Shown piece by piece: positions 17,702 to 26,248 of a DNA stretch of 64,000 bases (its first letter is position 1; each line of letters opens with the position of its first letter). This stretch comes from Kribbella caucasensis. GTDB taxonomy: Bacteria; Actinomycetota; Actinomycetes; Propionibacteriales; Kribbellaceae. The notes below the pieces were generated by a model that saw nothing but the letters and a program-made list of their open reading frames with translations, ran no database searches and had not been told where the DNA came from. The position numbers and the translations under genes were made by a program. The DNA lies in contig NZ_SNWQ01000007.1 in assembly GCF_004361855.1 (NCBI RefSeq), positions 62,001-126,000 on the forward strand. The letters run 5' to 3'.

Positions 17702-18518
17702 CCGGCCGGGCCAGTTCGGCGAGTTGGGCGAGACGGTGGGCGCGGGCGGACTCGGCCGGGGTGAAGGGTTCGCCGGGGCGGGTGAAGGCGAACAGACCGG
17801 ACCAAGGGGACGGGATCTTCAGCACCGTGCCGTCGCTCGGCAACCTGCTGCCGGTGATCGCAGCCTGGTCGGTGATCAACCGGGCGCCCAGCAACTCGGC
17901 GACCGCTTGCGGCAGTTCGGCCGGATCGGCGACGACCCGGGCGGACAGGTTCAGCGCCTTGGTCTGGCCGTCGACGAGGGCGAGTGCCGAGGTCGACTGG
18001 ACGTGTGGGTTCTGTCCGCCCGCGATCGCGGCCGCCTCGAGCAGATCGTCCGGGCCGACGCCGTCCGGCGTACTGACGACGAGTTCGTCGCGGACGCCTT
18101 CCTCAACCGGGTGGACGTGCAGGCCGAGGATGTTCACGTCCAATCGGGTCAGCTCGTGCGTCAGGCGCTCCAGCTGGCCGGCGCGGTCGTCGAGCGTGAC
18201 GCGCAACTGCCAGAGCGCGGACGCCTGCTCGACCCGCGCCCGGGCGCGCCGGCCGGGGGCGTGCAGCCAGGAGGCCAGCAACCGCATGGTCGACGGCTCC
18301 ACCACCCAGATCACCAGCGCGGTCGTGGTGACGACAAGCAGCGAGACGGCGACCAGCAACGGCGGGTGGAGGGCGAGGACGGCGGCGTGCAGGGCCAGCT
18401 CGACCGGGAAGATCGCAAGCAACTTGGCCACTGTCAGCCGCAGTCTTGGTGGATGCGGCCACTGCCCGCACTCGCCGCACGCCGTACCGCCGGTGACCGC
18501 CGCACGTAGCTGATCCAT
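17667..18518 (-). CDS. Membrane protein with ACT domain
   Basis: 283 residues. The N-terminus carries a CGECG motif (about 15-19), followed by two hydrophobic helices about 31-50 and 53-72. A basic linker leads to an ACT-type fold starting at LWQLRVTLDDRAGQLERLTHELTRLDVNILGLHV (about 102-135) with DELVVSTPDGV, the ligand-binding part of amino-acid-responsive regulators. The rest contains a mixed alpha-beta domain ending in Arg/His. Probably a membrane-tethered small-molecule sensor; ligand and partner are unknown. It is convergent with the ANTAR gene. Confidence 0.72.
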   Translation of the reverse strand: MDQLRAAVTGGTACGECGQWPHPPRLRLTVAKLLAIFPVELALHAAVLALHPPLLVAVSLLVVTTTALVIWVVEPSTMRLLASWLHAPGRRARARVEQASALWQLRVTLDDRAGQLERLTHELTRLDVNILGLHVHPVEEGVRDELVVSTPDGVGPDDLLEAAAIAGGQNPHVQSTSALALVDGQTKALNLSARVVADPAELPQAVAELLGARLITDQAAITGSRLPSDGTVLKIPSPWSGLFAFTRPGEPFTPAESARAHRLAQLAELARPVTCYSRPRHHG

Positions 18519-18610
18519 GCCATCAGGGTGAGGTCCGGCTGTTGCCCGGCTGTTGCACCGACATGAAGTTCTCTCTTGCGCCGGCCGGGTCGAGGGGTTT
18601 ACGGTCCCGG

Positions 18611-18638
18611 TTAACGTTTAAGTGCTCTTTAGTGAGCA
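18611..18638. promoter_or_regulatory. Candidate LacI operator and adjacent inverted repeat
   Basis: TTAACGTTTAA at 18611-18621 has the perfect core AACGTT that LacI-family regulators of sugar operons prefer. Next to it TGCTC (18623-18627) and GAGCA (18634-18638) form an inverted repeat. Both lie 50-80 bases before the start of the transporter operon, which encodes a LacI regulator. Confidence 0.45.
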
Positions 18639-18689
18639 GTTCATGCCAATAAAGATCAACAACAGTCACTATGTGACGAGGAGGACGCG

Positions 18690-20345
18690 ATGTCGGGGTT
18701 CACGGAGAGCAGGGTCGGCAGGCGGCGATTCCTCGGGCTGACCGGGGCCGTGGCGGGCGCGGCCGCGTTCGGACCGATGCTGACGTCCTGCGGCGACGGG
18801 GGCGCGCAGGGCGGCGGCGCGAAGGCGTCCGGCGAGCTCAAGCTGCCAACGTACCGGCCGTTCGAAGGCTTCCAGCCGGACCTGCCGGGTGCGGAGTCCG
18901 GGCTCGAGCCCGGTTTCCTTCGGTTCCCCGAGAACGCGATCGCCAGCGTTCAGGCGGCACCGCTGAAGAACTCGGTCAGCGCGCTGACCGAGACGTTCGC
19001 GACCCCACCGCCGCCGATGGGCAGCAACCCGATGTGGCAGGCGCTGAACGCGGCGCTCGGCGCGGAACTGCGGCTCACCATCGGCACCGACCCGGGGTAC
19101 CCGGAGAAGTTCGCCACCCTGCTGGCGAGCGACTCGCTGCCGGACCTGATGTGGCTGCCGCCGAACCAGGGCATCCCGAACATCGGCCCGATGCTGGAGG
19201 CGAAGTTCCAGGACCTGACCACGTACCTGTCCGGTGACGCGGTGCTGGAGTACCCGAACCTGGCCGCGCTCAAGCCGGCCTCCTGGCGGACCGCGGTCGT
19301 CAACGGCAAGATCTGGGGCGCGCCGATCCCGTCCACGCCGTTCGGCCAGGTGATGATGGGCAACCCGAAGACCTGGGCGAAGGTCGGCGGCCTGCAGTGC
19401 GAGACCGCCGACGAGTTCTTCGCCAAGTGCAAGGAACTCAGCCAGGGCACGAACTACGCGCTCGAGCCCGCGATCATCAACATGCTGCACATGTTCGGCG
19501 AGTGGTTCGGCGCCCCGACCGGCTGGCGGGTGAACCAGGACCGCTCGCTCACCCACCTGTACGAGACCGACAACTACAAGGCCGCGGTCGAGTACGCCGC
19601 CAAACTGTGGGCCGCGAAGGTCTTCTACCCCGACCTCAACCTGGCCGACGCGACCCCGAAGACGGTGAACGGCCAGATCGCCGCGCAGGTCGTGGTCGGG
19701 CCGCGGGCGACGGCCGACTTCCGGGCGCTCGACCCGACCCTGTTCGTGGACACGCTGATCCCGTTCGGCCACGACGGCAAGGCCAAGCCGATCTACGACA
19801 TGGGCTACGGCACGGTCGGGTTCACCCCGTTCAAGAAGACCGACGAGGGCCGGATCCGCGAACTGCTGGCGCTGATGAACTACCTGTCCGCGCCGTTCGG
19901 GACGAAGGAGTTCCTGCAGAAGAACTTCGGCACCGAGGGCGCGCAGTACAAGCTGGACGGGCAGAAGAACCCGGTGTTCACCCCGGCCGGTACTCAGCAG
20001 GGTCCGGGGCTGGTCAGCGCGCTGCAGATCATGACGGCGCCGGAGAGCGTGATCTTCAACCCGGCGTTCCCCGACGACACCAAGAAGATCCACGCGACCG
20101 AGCAGGAACTGCTGAAGATTGCGATGCGCAACCCGACCGCCGGCACGTACTCCGACACCAGCAGCAAGGTCGGCCCGAAGCTGACCGCGGCGTTCCGGGA
20201 CACGATCGTCGACATCGTCACCGGCCGGCAGAAGATCGACGCCTACGACGAGGCACTGCGGCGCTGGAAGAGCGGCGGCGGTGACAAGATGCGCGGCGAG
20301 TTCGAGGCCGTGCTGCCGGCGAGCGTTCCGGTCACCGGGTCCTGA
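18690..20345 (+). CDS. ABC importer substrate-binding lipoprotein (carbohydrate type)
   Basis: 551 residues from ATG 18690, after GAGGAGG. The N-terminus has a twin-arginine motif RRRFLG (11-16) and a lipobox LTSC (Cys34), so it is probably exported folded by Tat and lipid-anchored. The length matches the large LipO-type binding proteins that serve oligosaccharide or polysaccharide importers. It is the first gene of an operon with two permeases, a LacI regulator and a sulfatase, so the ligand is probably a sulfated mono- or oligosaccharide (inference). Confidence 0.91.
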   Translation: MSGFTESRVGRRRFLGLTGAVAGAAAFGPMLTSCGDGGAQGGGAKASGELKLPTYRPFEGFQPDLPGAESGLEPGFLRFPENAIASVQAAPLKNSVSALTETFATPPPPMGSNPMWQALNAALGAELRLTIGTDPGYPEKFATLLASDSLPDLMWLPPNQGIPNIGPMLEAKFQDLTTYLSGDAVLEYPNLAALKPASWRTAVVNGKIWGAPIPSTPFGQVMMGNPKTWAKVGGLQCETADEFFAKCKELSQGTNYALEPAIINMLHMFGEWFGAPTGWRVNQDRSLTHLYETDNYKAAVEYAAKLWAAKVFYPDLNLADATPKTVNGQIAAQVVVGPRATADFRALDPTLFVDTLIPFGHDGKAKPIYDMGYGTVGFTPFKKTDEGRIRELLALMNYLSAPFGTKEFLQKNFGTEGAQYKLDGQKNPVFTPAGTQQGPGLVSALQIMTAPESVIFNPAFPDDTKKIHATEQELLKIAMRNPTAGTYSDTSSKVGPKLTAAFRDTIVDIVTGRQKIDAYDEALRRWKSGGGDKMRGEFEAVLPASVPVTGS

Positions 20346-20348
20346 TCG

Positions 20349-21347
20349 ATGCTGAACAGACTCCTTCCCCACCCCACCGCCCCGGTCGAGAAAGCTTCGT
20401 CCGTACGGGAACGGCAGGTGGCGAGGAACCTGCCGTTCCGGGTCCGGTGGCGGCGCGACTGGCAGATGGTCGTGCTGATGATCCCCGGTGTGGTCTTCCT
20501 GCTGCTGTTCTTCTACGTGCCGATCCTCGGCAACCTGGTCGCGTTCCAGGACTTCCAGCCGTACCTGGGCATCATGCACAGCGAGTGGAACGGCGTACAG
20601 AACTTCGTCAACCTGTACGCGAACCCGGACTTCTGGGACGCGTTGCGCAACACCCTGATCCTCGCGCTCGCCCAGTTGGTGCTGTTCTTCCCGGTCCCGC
20701 TGGCGCTCGCGCTGATCGTGGACTCGCTGGTGAGCAACCGGATCCGGCGTGCCTTCCAGACCATCGCCTATCTGCCGCACTTCCTGTCCTGGGTGCTCGT
20801 CATCGCGCTCTTCCAGCAGTCGCTCGGCGGCGCCGGGTTCGTCAACAACCTGCTCCGGCAGGCCGGGTTCGACCCGATCCCGTTCATGACGAACCCGGAC
20901 ACGTTCCCGTTGCTGGTGGTCGGGCAACTGGTCTGGAAGGACGCCGGCTGGGCGATGATCATCTTCCTGGCCGCGCTGTCGAGTGTGGACGTGGCGCTGT
21001 ACGAAGCGGCCGCGGCCGACGGGGCGGGCCGGTGGCGCCGGCTCTGGCACATCACGCTGCCGTCGATGCGAACGGTCATCGTGCTGCTGCTCATCCTGCG
21101 GATCGGTGACGTGCTCAGCGTCGGCTTCGAGCAGTTCATCCTGCAGCGCGACTCGGTCGGCCCGGGCGCCGCGGAAGTGCTCGACACGTTCACGTACTAC
21201 GCGGGCGTGGTCGGTGGTGACTGGAGCAGTGGAGCCGCGGCCGGTCTGGCCAAAGGCGTGATCAGCGCGCTGTTGCTGTGGGGCGCGAACTCGATCGCCC
21301 ACCGGCTCGGCGAACCGGGGATCTTCCAGAAGAGAGGCCAGTCATGA
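20349..21347 (+). CDS. ABC sugar importer permease (LplB-type)
   Basis: 332 residues, starting three bases after the lipoprotein stop. About six membrane helices begin with MVVLMIPGVVFLLLFFYVPI. The cytoplasmic EAA loop is YEAAAADGAGRWRRLWHITLP (near 218-238), which contacts the ATPase. It pairs with the next permease. No ATPase gene lies in the operon, so the pair must use a shared one encoded elsewhere. Confidence 0.94.
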   Translation: MLNRLLPHPTAPVEKASSVRERQVARNLPFRVRWRRDWQMVVLMIPGVVFLLLFFYVPILGNLVAFQDFQPYLGIMHSEWNGVQNFVNLYANPDFWDALRNTLILALAQLVLFFPVPLALALIVDSLVSNRIRRAFQTIAYLPHFLSWVLVIALFQQSLGGAGFVNNLLRQAGFDPIPFMTNPDTFPLLVVGQLVWKDAGWAMIIFLAALSSVDVALYEAAAADGAGRWRRLWHITLPSMRTVIVLLLILRIGDVLSVGFEQFILQRDSVGPGAAEVLDTFTYYAGVVGGDWSSGAAAGLAKGVISALLLWGANSIAHRLGEPGIFQKRGQS

Positions 21348-22225
21348 GCCGCCGCCCGATCTGGAAAGAGCCGGCGGCGCCGGGGTACCAGACTGTGAAG
21401 GCGGTGGTGCTCGGCGGGTTCGCGCTGGCGATCATCGTCCCGATCATGGTGGTGGTCTCCACCTCGCTGGCCAGCGACCAGGACATCATCGAGGCCGGTG
21501 GCTACGTGCTCTGGCCGAAACACCCGACGCTGAAGGCGTACGACACGTTGTTCAGCGGTGGGCTGATGGGCCGGGCGATCATGGTCAGCGTCTTCGTCAC
21601 CGTGGTCGGTACCGCGATCGCGCTCGCCACCACGATCGCGTTGGCGTATGCGACCTCGCGGCCGGTGCTGTTCGGGCGGCCGGTGCTGCTGATGGTGTTG
21701 TTCACGTTGCTGTTCGCGCCCGGGATCATCCCGATGTTCCTGATGGTCAAGCAACTCGGCCTGATCGACAGCCTGTGGTCGCTGATCCTGCCGGGGGCGC
21801 TCGGGGCGTTCAACTTCGTGGTGATGCGGACGTTCTTCATGAACGTGCCGGCCGAACTGCTGGAGAGTGCCCGGATCGACGGCGCGAGCGACTTCACCAT
21901 CCTGCGCCGGATCATCATCCCGCTGTCGAAGGCGGTGATCGCGGTGGTCGGGCTGTTCTACGCGGTCGGGTTCTGGAACGCCTTCTTCAACGCGCTGCTC
22001 TACATCAACGACACCGCGAAGTGGCCGGTCCAGGTGATCCTGCGGACCTACGTGCTGCAGGGCAAGTCGTTGTCGGCCGATCAGCTCGGGGTCGAACCGC
22101 TGCCGCAGCCGCAGTCGTTGCAGATGGCCGTCGTGGTGGTCGCGCTGGTTCCGATCGCGATGGTCTACCCGTTCCTGCAGCGCCACTTCAACAAGGGCGT
22201 CATCACCGGTGCGATCAAGGGGTAG
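21344..22225 (+). CDS. ABC sugar importer permease (YtcP-type)
   Basis: 293 residues from ATG 21344, overlapping the previous stop by four bases. Six helices and an EAA loop LESARIDGASDFTILRRIIIPL (near 170-190) place it in the CUT1 permease family. The shortened N-terminus and Phe-rich helix 5 (FYAVGFWNAFFNALL) are typical of the YtcP partner of LplB-type permeases. Confidence 0.94.
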   Translation: MSRRPIWKEPAAPGYQTVKAVVLGGFALAIIVPIMVVVSTSLASDQDIIEAGGYVLWPKHPTLKAYDTLFSGGLMGRAIMVSVFVTVVGTAIALATTIALAYATSRPVLFGRPVLLMVLFTLLFAPGIIPMFLMVKQLGLIDSLWSLILPGALGAFNFVVMRTFFMNVPAELLESARIDGASDFTILRRIIIPLSKAVIAVVGLFYAVGFWNAFFNALLYINDTAKWPVQVILRTYVLQGKSLSADQLGVEPLPQPQSLQMAVVVVALVPIAMVYPFLQRHFNKGVITGAIKG

Positions 22226-22241
22226 TGCAAGGATTACCCAC

Positions 22242-23246
22242 ATGTCAGCGGGGATGTCCGAGCGCCCGACCTTGCGGACGATCGCGGCCGAGGCCGGAGT
22301 ATCGATCGCCACGGTGTCGTACGTGCTGTCCGGGCACGCGCGCGGCCAGACCATTTCGGACGCCACCGCCGAGCGGGTGCGCGGGGTCGCCACCCGGCTC
22401 GGTTACCGGCGCAACGACGCGGCCCGGGCGATCCGGACCGGCAAGTCCGACCTGGTGTTGCTGTCTCTCAACGTGCTCGCGGATCCGTGGTCGCAGGCCG
22501 TCGCCGCGACCGTCAGCGCCCGGGTGACGCCGCTCGGCAAGACCGCGCTGATCGTCGCGGACGGCGACTGGCGGACCGTGCTGTCGAACCGTACGCCGGA
22601 CGTGATCTTCATCGACCACGTCGGCCCGGAACTGGTCGTGATCGCCGAGCTGGAGGCGTTCGCGGCGCAGGGCGTGCAGATCGTGGTGTTCAGCGAGGTG
22701 CTCGAACCCCGTGGCTTCGACGTGGTCCGCTCCGGCGCCGAACCACGGTGCCACCTCGCCGTGGAACACCTGCTCGAGAAGCACACCCGGATCGGAGCAC
22801 TCACGTCGGAAAACCATCGCCCGACCCGGTTCGCGGCGTACCAACGCTCGATGGCGGCGGCCGGACTGGAGGTTCGCGACGACGACGTGGCCGTGTTCGA
22901 ACGGCACCCCGAGGACGCGTACCGCGCGGCGATGTCGCTGCTGACCAAGGCGGATCGGCCGACGGCGCTCTACTGCACGACCGACTTCGCCGCGATCGCC
23001 GCTGTCCGGGCCGCCCACCGGCTGCGTCTCGACGTACCGGGTGATGTGGCCGTGATCGGGGTCGGCAACACGCCCGACGGCGAACATCTCGATCCGCCGC
23101 TGTCCACGGTCGGTCCGGTCGGGTTCAACGAGACGCTGGCGGGCATCATCGCCAGCCGGTTGACCGATCGGGAGGGTGCGCCGGGCAAGGTGTTCGACTT
23201 CCCCTGGCAGCTCATCGTTCGCGAGTCCACCGGAGGCGGCCGATGA
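22242..23246 (+). CDS. LacI family transcriptional regulator
   Basis: 334 residues from ATG 22242 with AAGGA upstream. The N-terminal helix-turn-helix TLRTIAAEAGVSIATVSYVLSG (about 9-30) and the hinge region are followed by a periplasmic-binding-protein-like sensor domain. It lies inside the transporter-sulfatase operon, and a LacI-like site with core AACGTT stands before the first gene, so local autoregulation by the imported sugar is likely. Its stop overlaps the sulfatase start (ATGA). Confidence 0.93.
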   Translation: MSAGMSERPTLRTIAAEAGVSIATVSYVLSGHARGQTISDATAERVRGVATRLGYRRNDAARAIRTGKSDLVLLSLNVLADPWSQAVAATVSARVTPLGKTALIVADGDWRTVLSNRTPDVIFIDHVGPELVVIAELEAFAAQGVQIVVFSEVLEPRGFDVVRSGAEPRCHLAVEHLLEKHTRIGALTSENHRPTRFAAYQRSMAAAGLEVRDDDVAVFERHPEDAYRAAMSLLTKADRPTALYCTTDFAAIAAVRAAHRLRLDVPGDVAVIGVGNTPDGEHLDPPLSTVGPVGFNETLAGIIASRLTDREGAPGKVFDFPWQLIVRESTGGGR

Positions 23247-24730
23247 CCCGGCGCAACGTGATCCTGATCTGCGTCGACGAGTGGCGGGGCGACGCGTTGT
23301 CGTGCGCGGGCCACCCGTACGTCGAGACGCCGCATCTGGACGAGCTCGCGCGCAACGGGGTCCGGTTCTCTCATGCTTACTCCGCGACGCCCACCTGCGT
23401 TCCGGCGCGGGTCGCGTTGTTCACCGGGCAGTCGCAGGAGGCACACGGCCGGGTCGGATACGAGGACGGTGTGCCGTTCGAGGTCGCGCACCCGATCACC
23501 GTCCAGGGCGAGTTCAAGCGGGCCGGGTACCACACGCAGGCGATCGGCAAGATGCACGTCTGGCCGGAGCGGGCGCGGCTCGGGTTCGACGACGTGATCC
23601 TGCACGACGGATTCCTGCACCACTCGCGGAAGTCGTACCGTCAGCAGTTCGCCTTCTTCGACGACTACGTGCCCTGGTTGCGCCGCCAGCCCGGCGTCGG
23701 CCCGGACGCGGAGTACTACGACCACGGGGTGAACTGCAACTCGGTCGTCGCCCGGCCGTGGGACAAACCCGAGCACCTGCACCCGACCCACTGGCTCGGC
23801 ACCCAGACAGTCGACTGGCTGTACCGCCGGGATCCGACGAAGCCGTTCTTCCTCTACTTGTCGTTCCACCGGCCGCATCCGCCGTACGACCCGCCGCAGT
23901 GGGCGTTCGACCAGTACGCCGACCTCCCGGCGTACCAGCAGGTCCTCGGGAACTGGGAGGACGACTGGGACGAGTTCCGCCGCGACGGCGACTACCAGGC
24001 GGCGATCGGCGATCTCCCGAATCGCGTCGTCCATCGGGCCCGCGCCGGGTACTACGGGCTGATGGCGCAGCTCGACCTGCAGGTCAACCGGATCCGCGAG
24101 GCGCTGGTCGACTTCGGCGTGTACGACGACACGGTGATCGCGTTCACCTCCGATCACGGCGAGATGATGGGCGATCACCGGATGTTCCGCAAGGCCGTGC
24201 CGTACGAGGGGTCGGCCCGGGTGCCGTTCATCGTCGCCGGTGCGGCCGCAGACCAGACTGTGGCTCGGGGACGGGTGGTCGACCAGGTCGTGGAACTGCG
24301 CGATCTGATGCCGACGTTGCTCGATCTCGCCGGGCTGCCGATTCCGTCGTCGGTGGACGGGAAGTCGTTGGCGGCGTACGTGCGAGGCGAGGAACCGGCC
24401 GAGCCCGTGCGGGAGTGGTTGCACGGCGAACACGTGTACTGGGGTCAGTCGTTGCAGTGGGTGACCGACGGGCTGATCAAATACGTCTGGGGGTCGGCCA
24501 AGGGGGTGGAACAGTTCTTCGATCTGGAGGCCGACCCGGGGGAGTTGCACAACCTGGCCGGTGATCCGGAGGCTGCGGCGCTGCTGAGGCTGTGGCGCGG
24601 GCGCCTGATCCAGTCCCTGACCGGGCGCGAGGAAGGCTTCGTCGTCGACGGCGAACTGGTCACCGGCCGCCCGGTGACGACGATCCTCGCCCACACCCGG
24701 GAGCGGATCGCGGCCGGTCCTGCTGACTGA
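23243..24730 (+). CDS. Sulfatase (type I, formylglycine-dependent)
   Basis: 495 residues. Metal ligands are in CVDEWRGD near residues 10-17, and the sulfatase signature CVPAR (Cys52-Arg56) within TPTCVPARVALFTGQ marks the Cys converted to formylglycine by a separate enzyme. A second metal site is TSDHGEMMGDH near 307-317. No signal peptide is present, so it should act in the cytoplasm on sulfate esters brought in by the importer encoded upstream. A formylglycine-generating enzyme is not in this window. Choline-sulfatase or arylsulfatase activity cannot be excluded, but the operon points to a sulfated sugar. Confidence 0.93.
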   Translation: MTRRNVILICVDEWRGDALSCAGHPYVETPHLDELARNGVRFSHAYSATPTCVPARVALFTGQSQEAHGRVGYEDGVPFEVAHPITVQGEFKRAGYHTQAIGKMHVWPERARLGFDDVILHDGFLHHSRKSYRQQFAFFDDYVPWLRRQPGVGPDAEYYDHGVNCNSVVARPWDKPEHLHPTHWLGTQTVDWLYRRDPTKPFFLYLSFHRPHPPYDPPQWAFDQYADLPAYQQVLGNWEDDWDEFRRDGDYQAAIGDLPNRVVHRARAGYYGLMAQLDLQVNRIREALVDFGVYDDTVIAFTSDHGEMMGDHRMFRKAVPYEGSARVPFIVAGAAADQTVARGRVVDQVVELRDLMPTLLDLAGLPIPSSVDGKSLAAYVRGEEPAEPVREWLHGEHVYWGQSLQWVTDGLIKYVWGSAKGVEQFFDLEADPGELHNLAGDPEAAALLRLWRGRLIQSLTGREEGFVVDGELVTGRPVTTILAHTRERIAAGPAD

Positions 24731-24792
24731 GCTGGACAACCTGGGTAACCTGGCGGGCGCCAGCTGCCCGGCGGCCGAGCGGATAGGAGACG

Positions 24793-26232
24793 ATGTCCAC
24801 CGTGACCTCACGAAACGCCCAGGACTCCCAGAAACGCGATCCGGCGGTCGCGGGACTGACTGTTGGCCTCGGAGGTCCGACCGGCCGGTTCGCCCGGCTG
24901 AGTTCGTCGTGGTGGACGCCGCTGCGGATCGCGCTCGCGGTCTGCACGGTCACCTTCGCGCTCGGCGTGCTGCAGAAGGCACCGTGTATGGACGCCGGCT
25001 GGGACCGGCAGAGCTGGCGTCCGTTCAAGGCGCTGTGCTACTCGGATATCGGCTACCTCTACCAGGAGCGTGGCTTCGCGGAGGGTAACCGGCCGTTCCT
25101 GGACACCGGCAACTACCCGGTGCTGGAGTACCCGGTGCTCACCGGCGGCTTCATGGAGGTCGCGGCCCAGATCACCTGGGTGATCACCGGTGACCCGAAA
25201 CAGGACCTCACCGTCGAGCAGAAGCGCGACACCGCCGGAGTGTTCTTCGTCGTCAACGTGGTGTTGCTGTTCATCTGCGCACTCCTCCTGGTCGGCCTGA
25301 CCGTCGCCACGGCGCGCGGGGTCGCGTCACGTCCCGGTGCGGCTCGTGGGCAACCACTCGACGCCCTGTACGTCGCTGCCGCTCCGGCGCTGGCCCTGAC
25401 CTCGACGATCAACTGGGACCTGTTCGCCGTCGTACTGACCGCGGGGGCGATATTCGCGTGGTCGCGGGGCAAACCGATCTGGTTCGGCATCCTGCTCGGC
25501 CTTGGTACGGCGGCGAAGTTCTACCCGTTCCTGCTGCTCGGGCCGCTGCTGATCGTGTGCCTGCGCGGGCGGAAGCTGTGGCCGTGGTTCCAGGCCGTGG
25601 TCGCGGCGATCTTCGCCTGGGGTGTGGTGAACGCGCCGATCTACCTGCTGGCGAAGAACGAATGGATGTCGTTCTGGGTCTTCAACGACGAGCGGGAGAG
25701 CGACTACGGCTCGATCTGGTACGTGCTGAAACTCGCCAATCGCGAAGTGGCCGACGTCAATCAGCTGAACATCGTGATCTTCGCCGGGCTCTGTCTGTCG
25801 ATCGCGATCCTCGGGTTGATGGCGCCGCGACCACCGCGGTTCGCCCAGCTGGCCTTCCTGGTGGTGGCCGCGTTCCTGCTGGTGAACAAGGTGTACTCGC
25901 CGCAGTACGTGCTCTGGTTGCTGCCGCTGGTCGCGCTGGCCCGGCCGAAGTTGCGGGACTGGCTGATCTGGCAGGCCTGCGAATGCTTCTACTGGATGAT
26001 GGTCTGGTTGCATCTGGCCCAGTTCCTGGCGCCGGGGCAGCCGGACGCGCCGGACAAGGTCTACTGGTTCTCGGTGGTGCTGCGGATGGCCGGGACGCTG
26101 TGGCTGATGCTGGTGGTGGCGCGCGACATCCTGCTACCGGAGAAGGATCCGGTCCGGCATGGTGACGTCGTCGACGATCCGAGCGACGGCGTCGCCTCGG
26201 ACGCCCCACCCCGCGAGCTGGCCAAGGCCTAG
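24793..26232 (+). CDS. GT87-like membrane glycosyltransferase (DUF2029)
   Basis: 479 residues with about ten membrane helices. A luminal loop after the first helix contains CYSDIGYLYQERGF and YPVLEYPVLTG; the Asp and Glu there correspond to the catalytic acidic region of polyprenyl-phosphate-mannose-dependent GT-C transferases. Helices WFGILLGLGTAAKFYPFLLLGPLLI and VNKVYSPQYVLWLLPLVAL carry the AAKFYP and SPQY patterns seen in GT87. It would transfer a sugar from a lipid carrier on the outer face of the membrane; acceptor unknown. It stands alone, convergent with the next gene. Confidence 0.77.
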   Translation: MSTVTSRNAQDSQKRDPAVAGLTVGLGGPTGRFARLSSSWWTPLRIALAVCTVTFALGVLQKAPCMDAGWDRQSWRPFKALCYSDIGYLYQERGFAEGNRPFLDTGNYPVLEYPVLTGGFMEVAAQITWVITGDPKQDLTVEQKRDTAGVFFVVNVVLLFICALLLVGLTVATARGVASRPGAARGQPLDALYVAAAPALALTSTINWDLFAVVLTAGAIFAWSRGKPIWFGILLGLGTAAKFYPFLLLGPLLIVCLRGRKLWPWFQAVVAAIFAWGVVNAPIYLLAKNEWMSFWVFNDERESDYGSIWYVLKLANREVADVNQLNIVIFAGLCLSIAILGLMAPRPPRFAQLAFLVVAAFLLVNKVYSPQYVLWLLPLVALARPKLRDWLIWQACECFYWMMVWLHLAQFLAPGQPDAPDKVYWFSVVLRMAGTLWLMLVVARDILLPEKDPVRHGDVVDDPSDGVASDAPPRELAKA

Positions 26233-26248
26233 TGCACCGGTGTCTCGT

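Noticed and set aside
18669..21302. 877-codon minus-strand frame opposite the binding protein and first permease
   Set aside because: Clear shadow: the opposite strand encodes complete transporter genes with motifs and ribosome sites.
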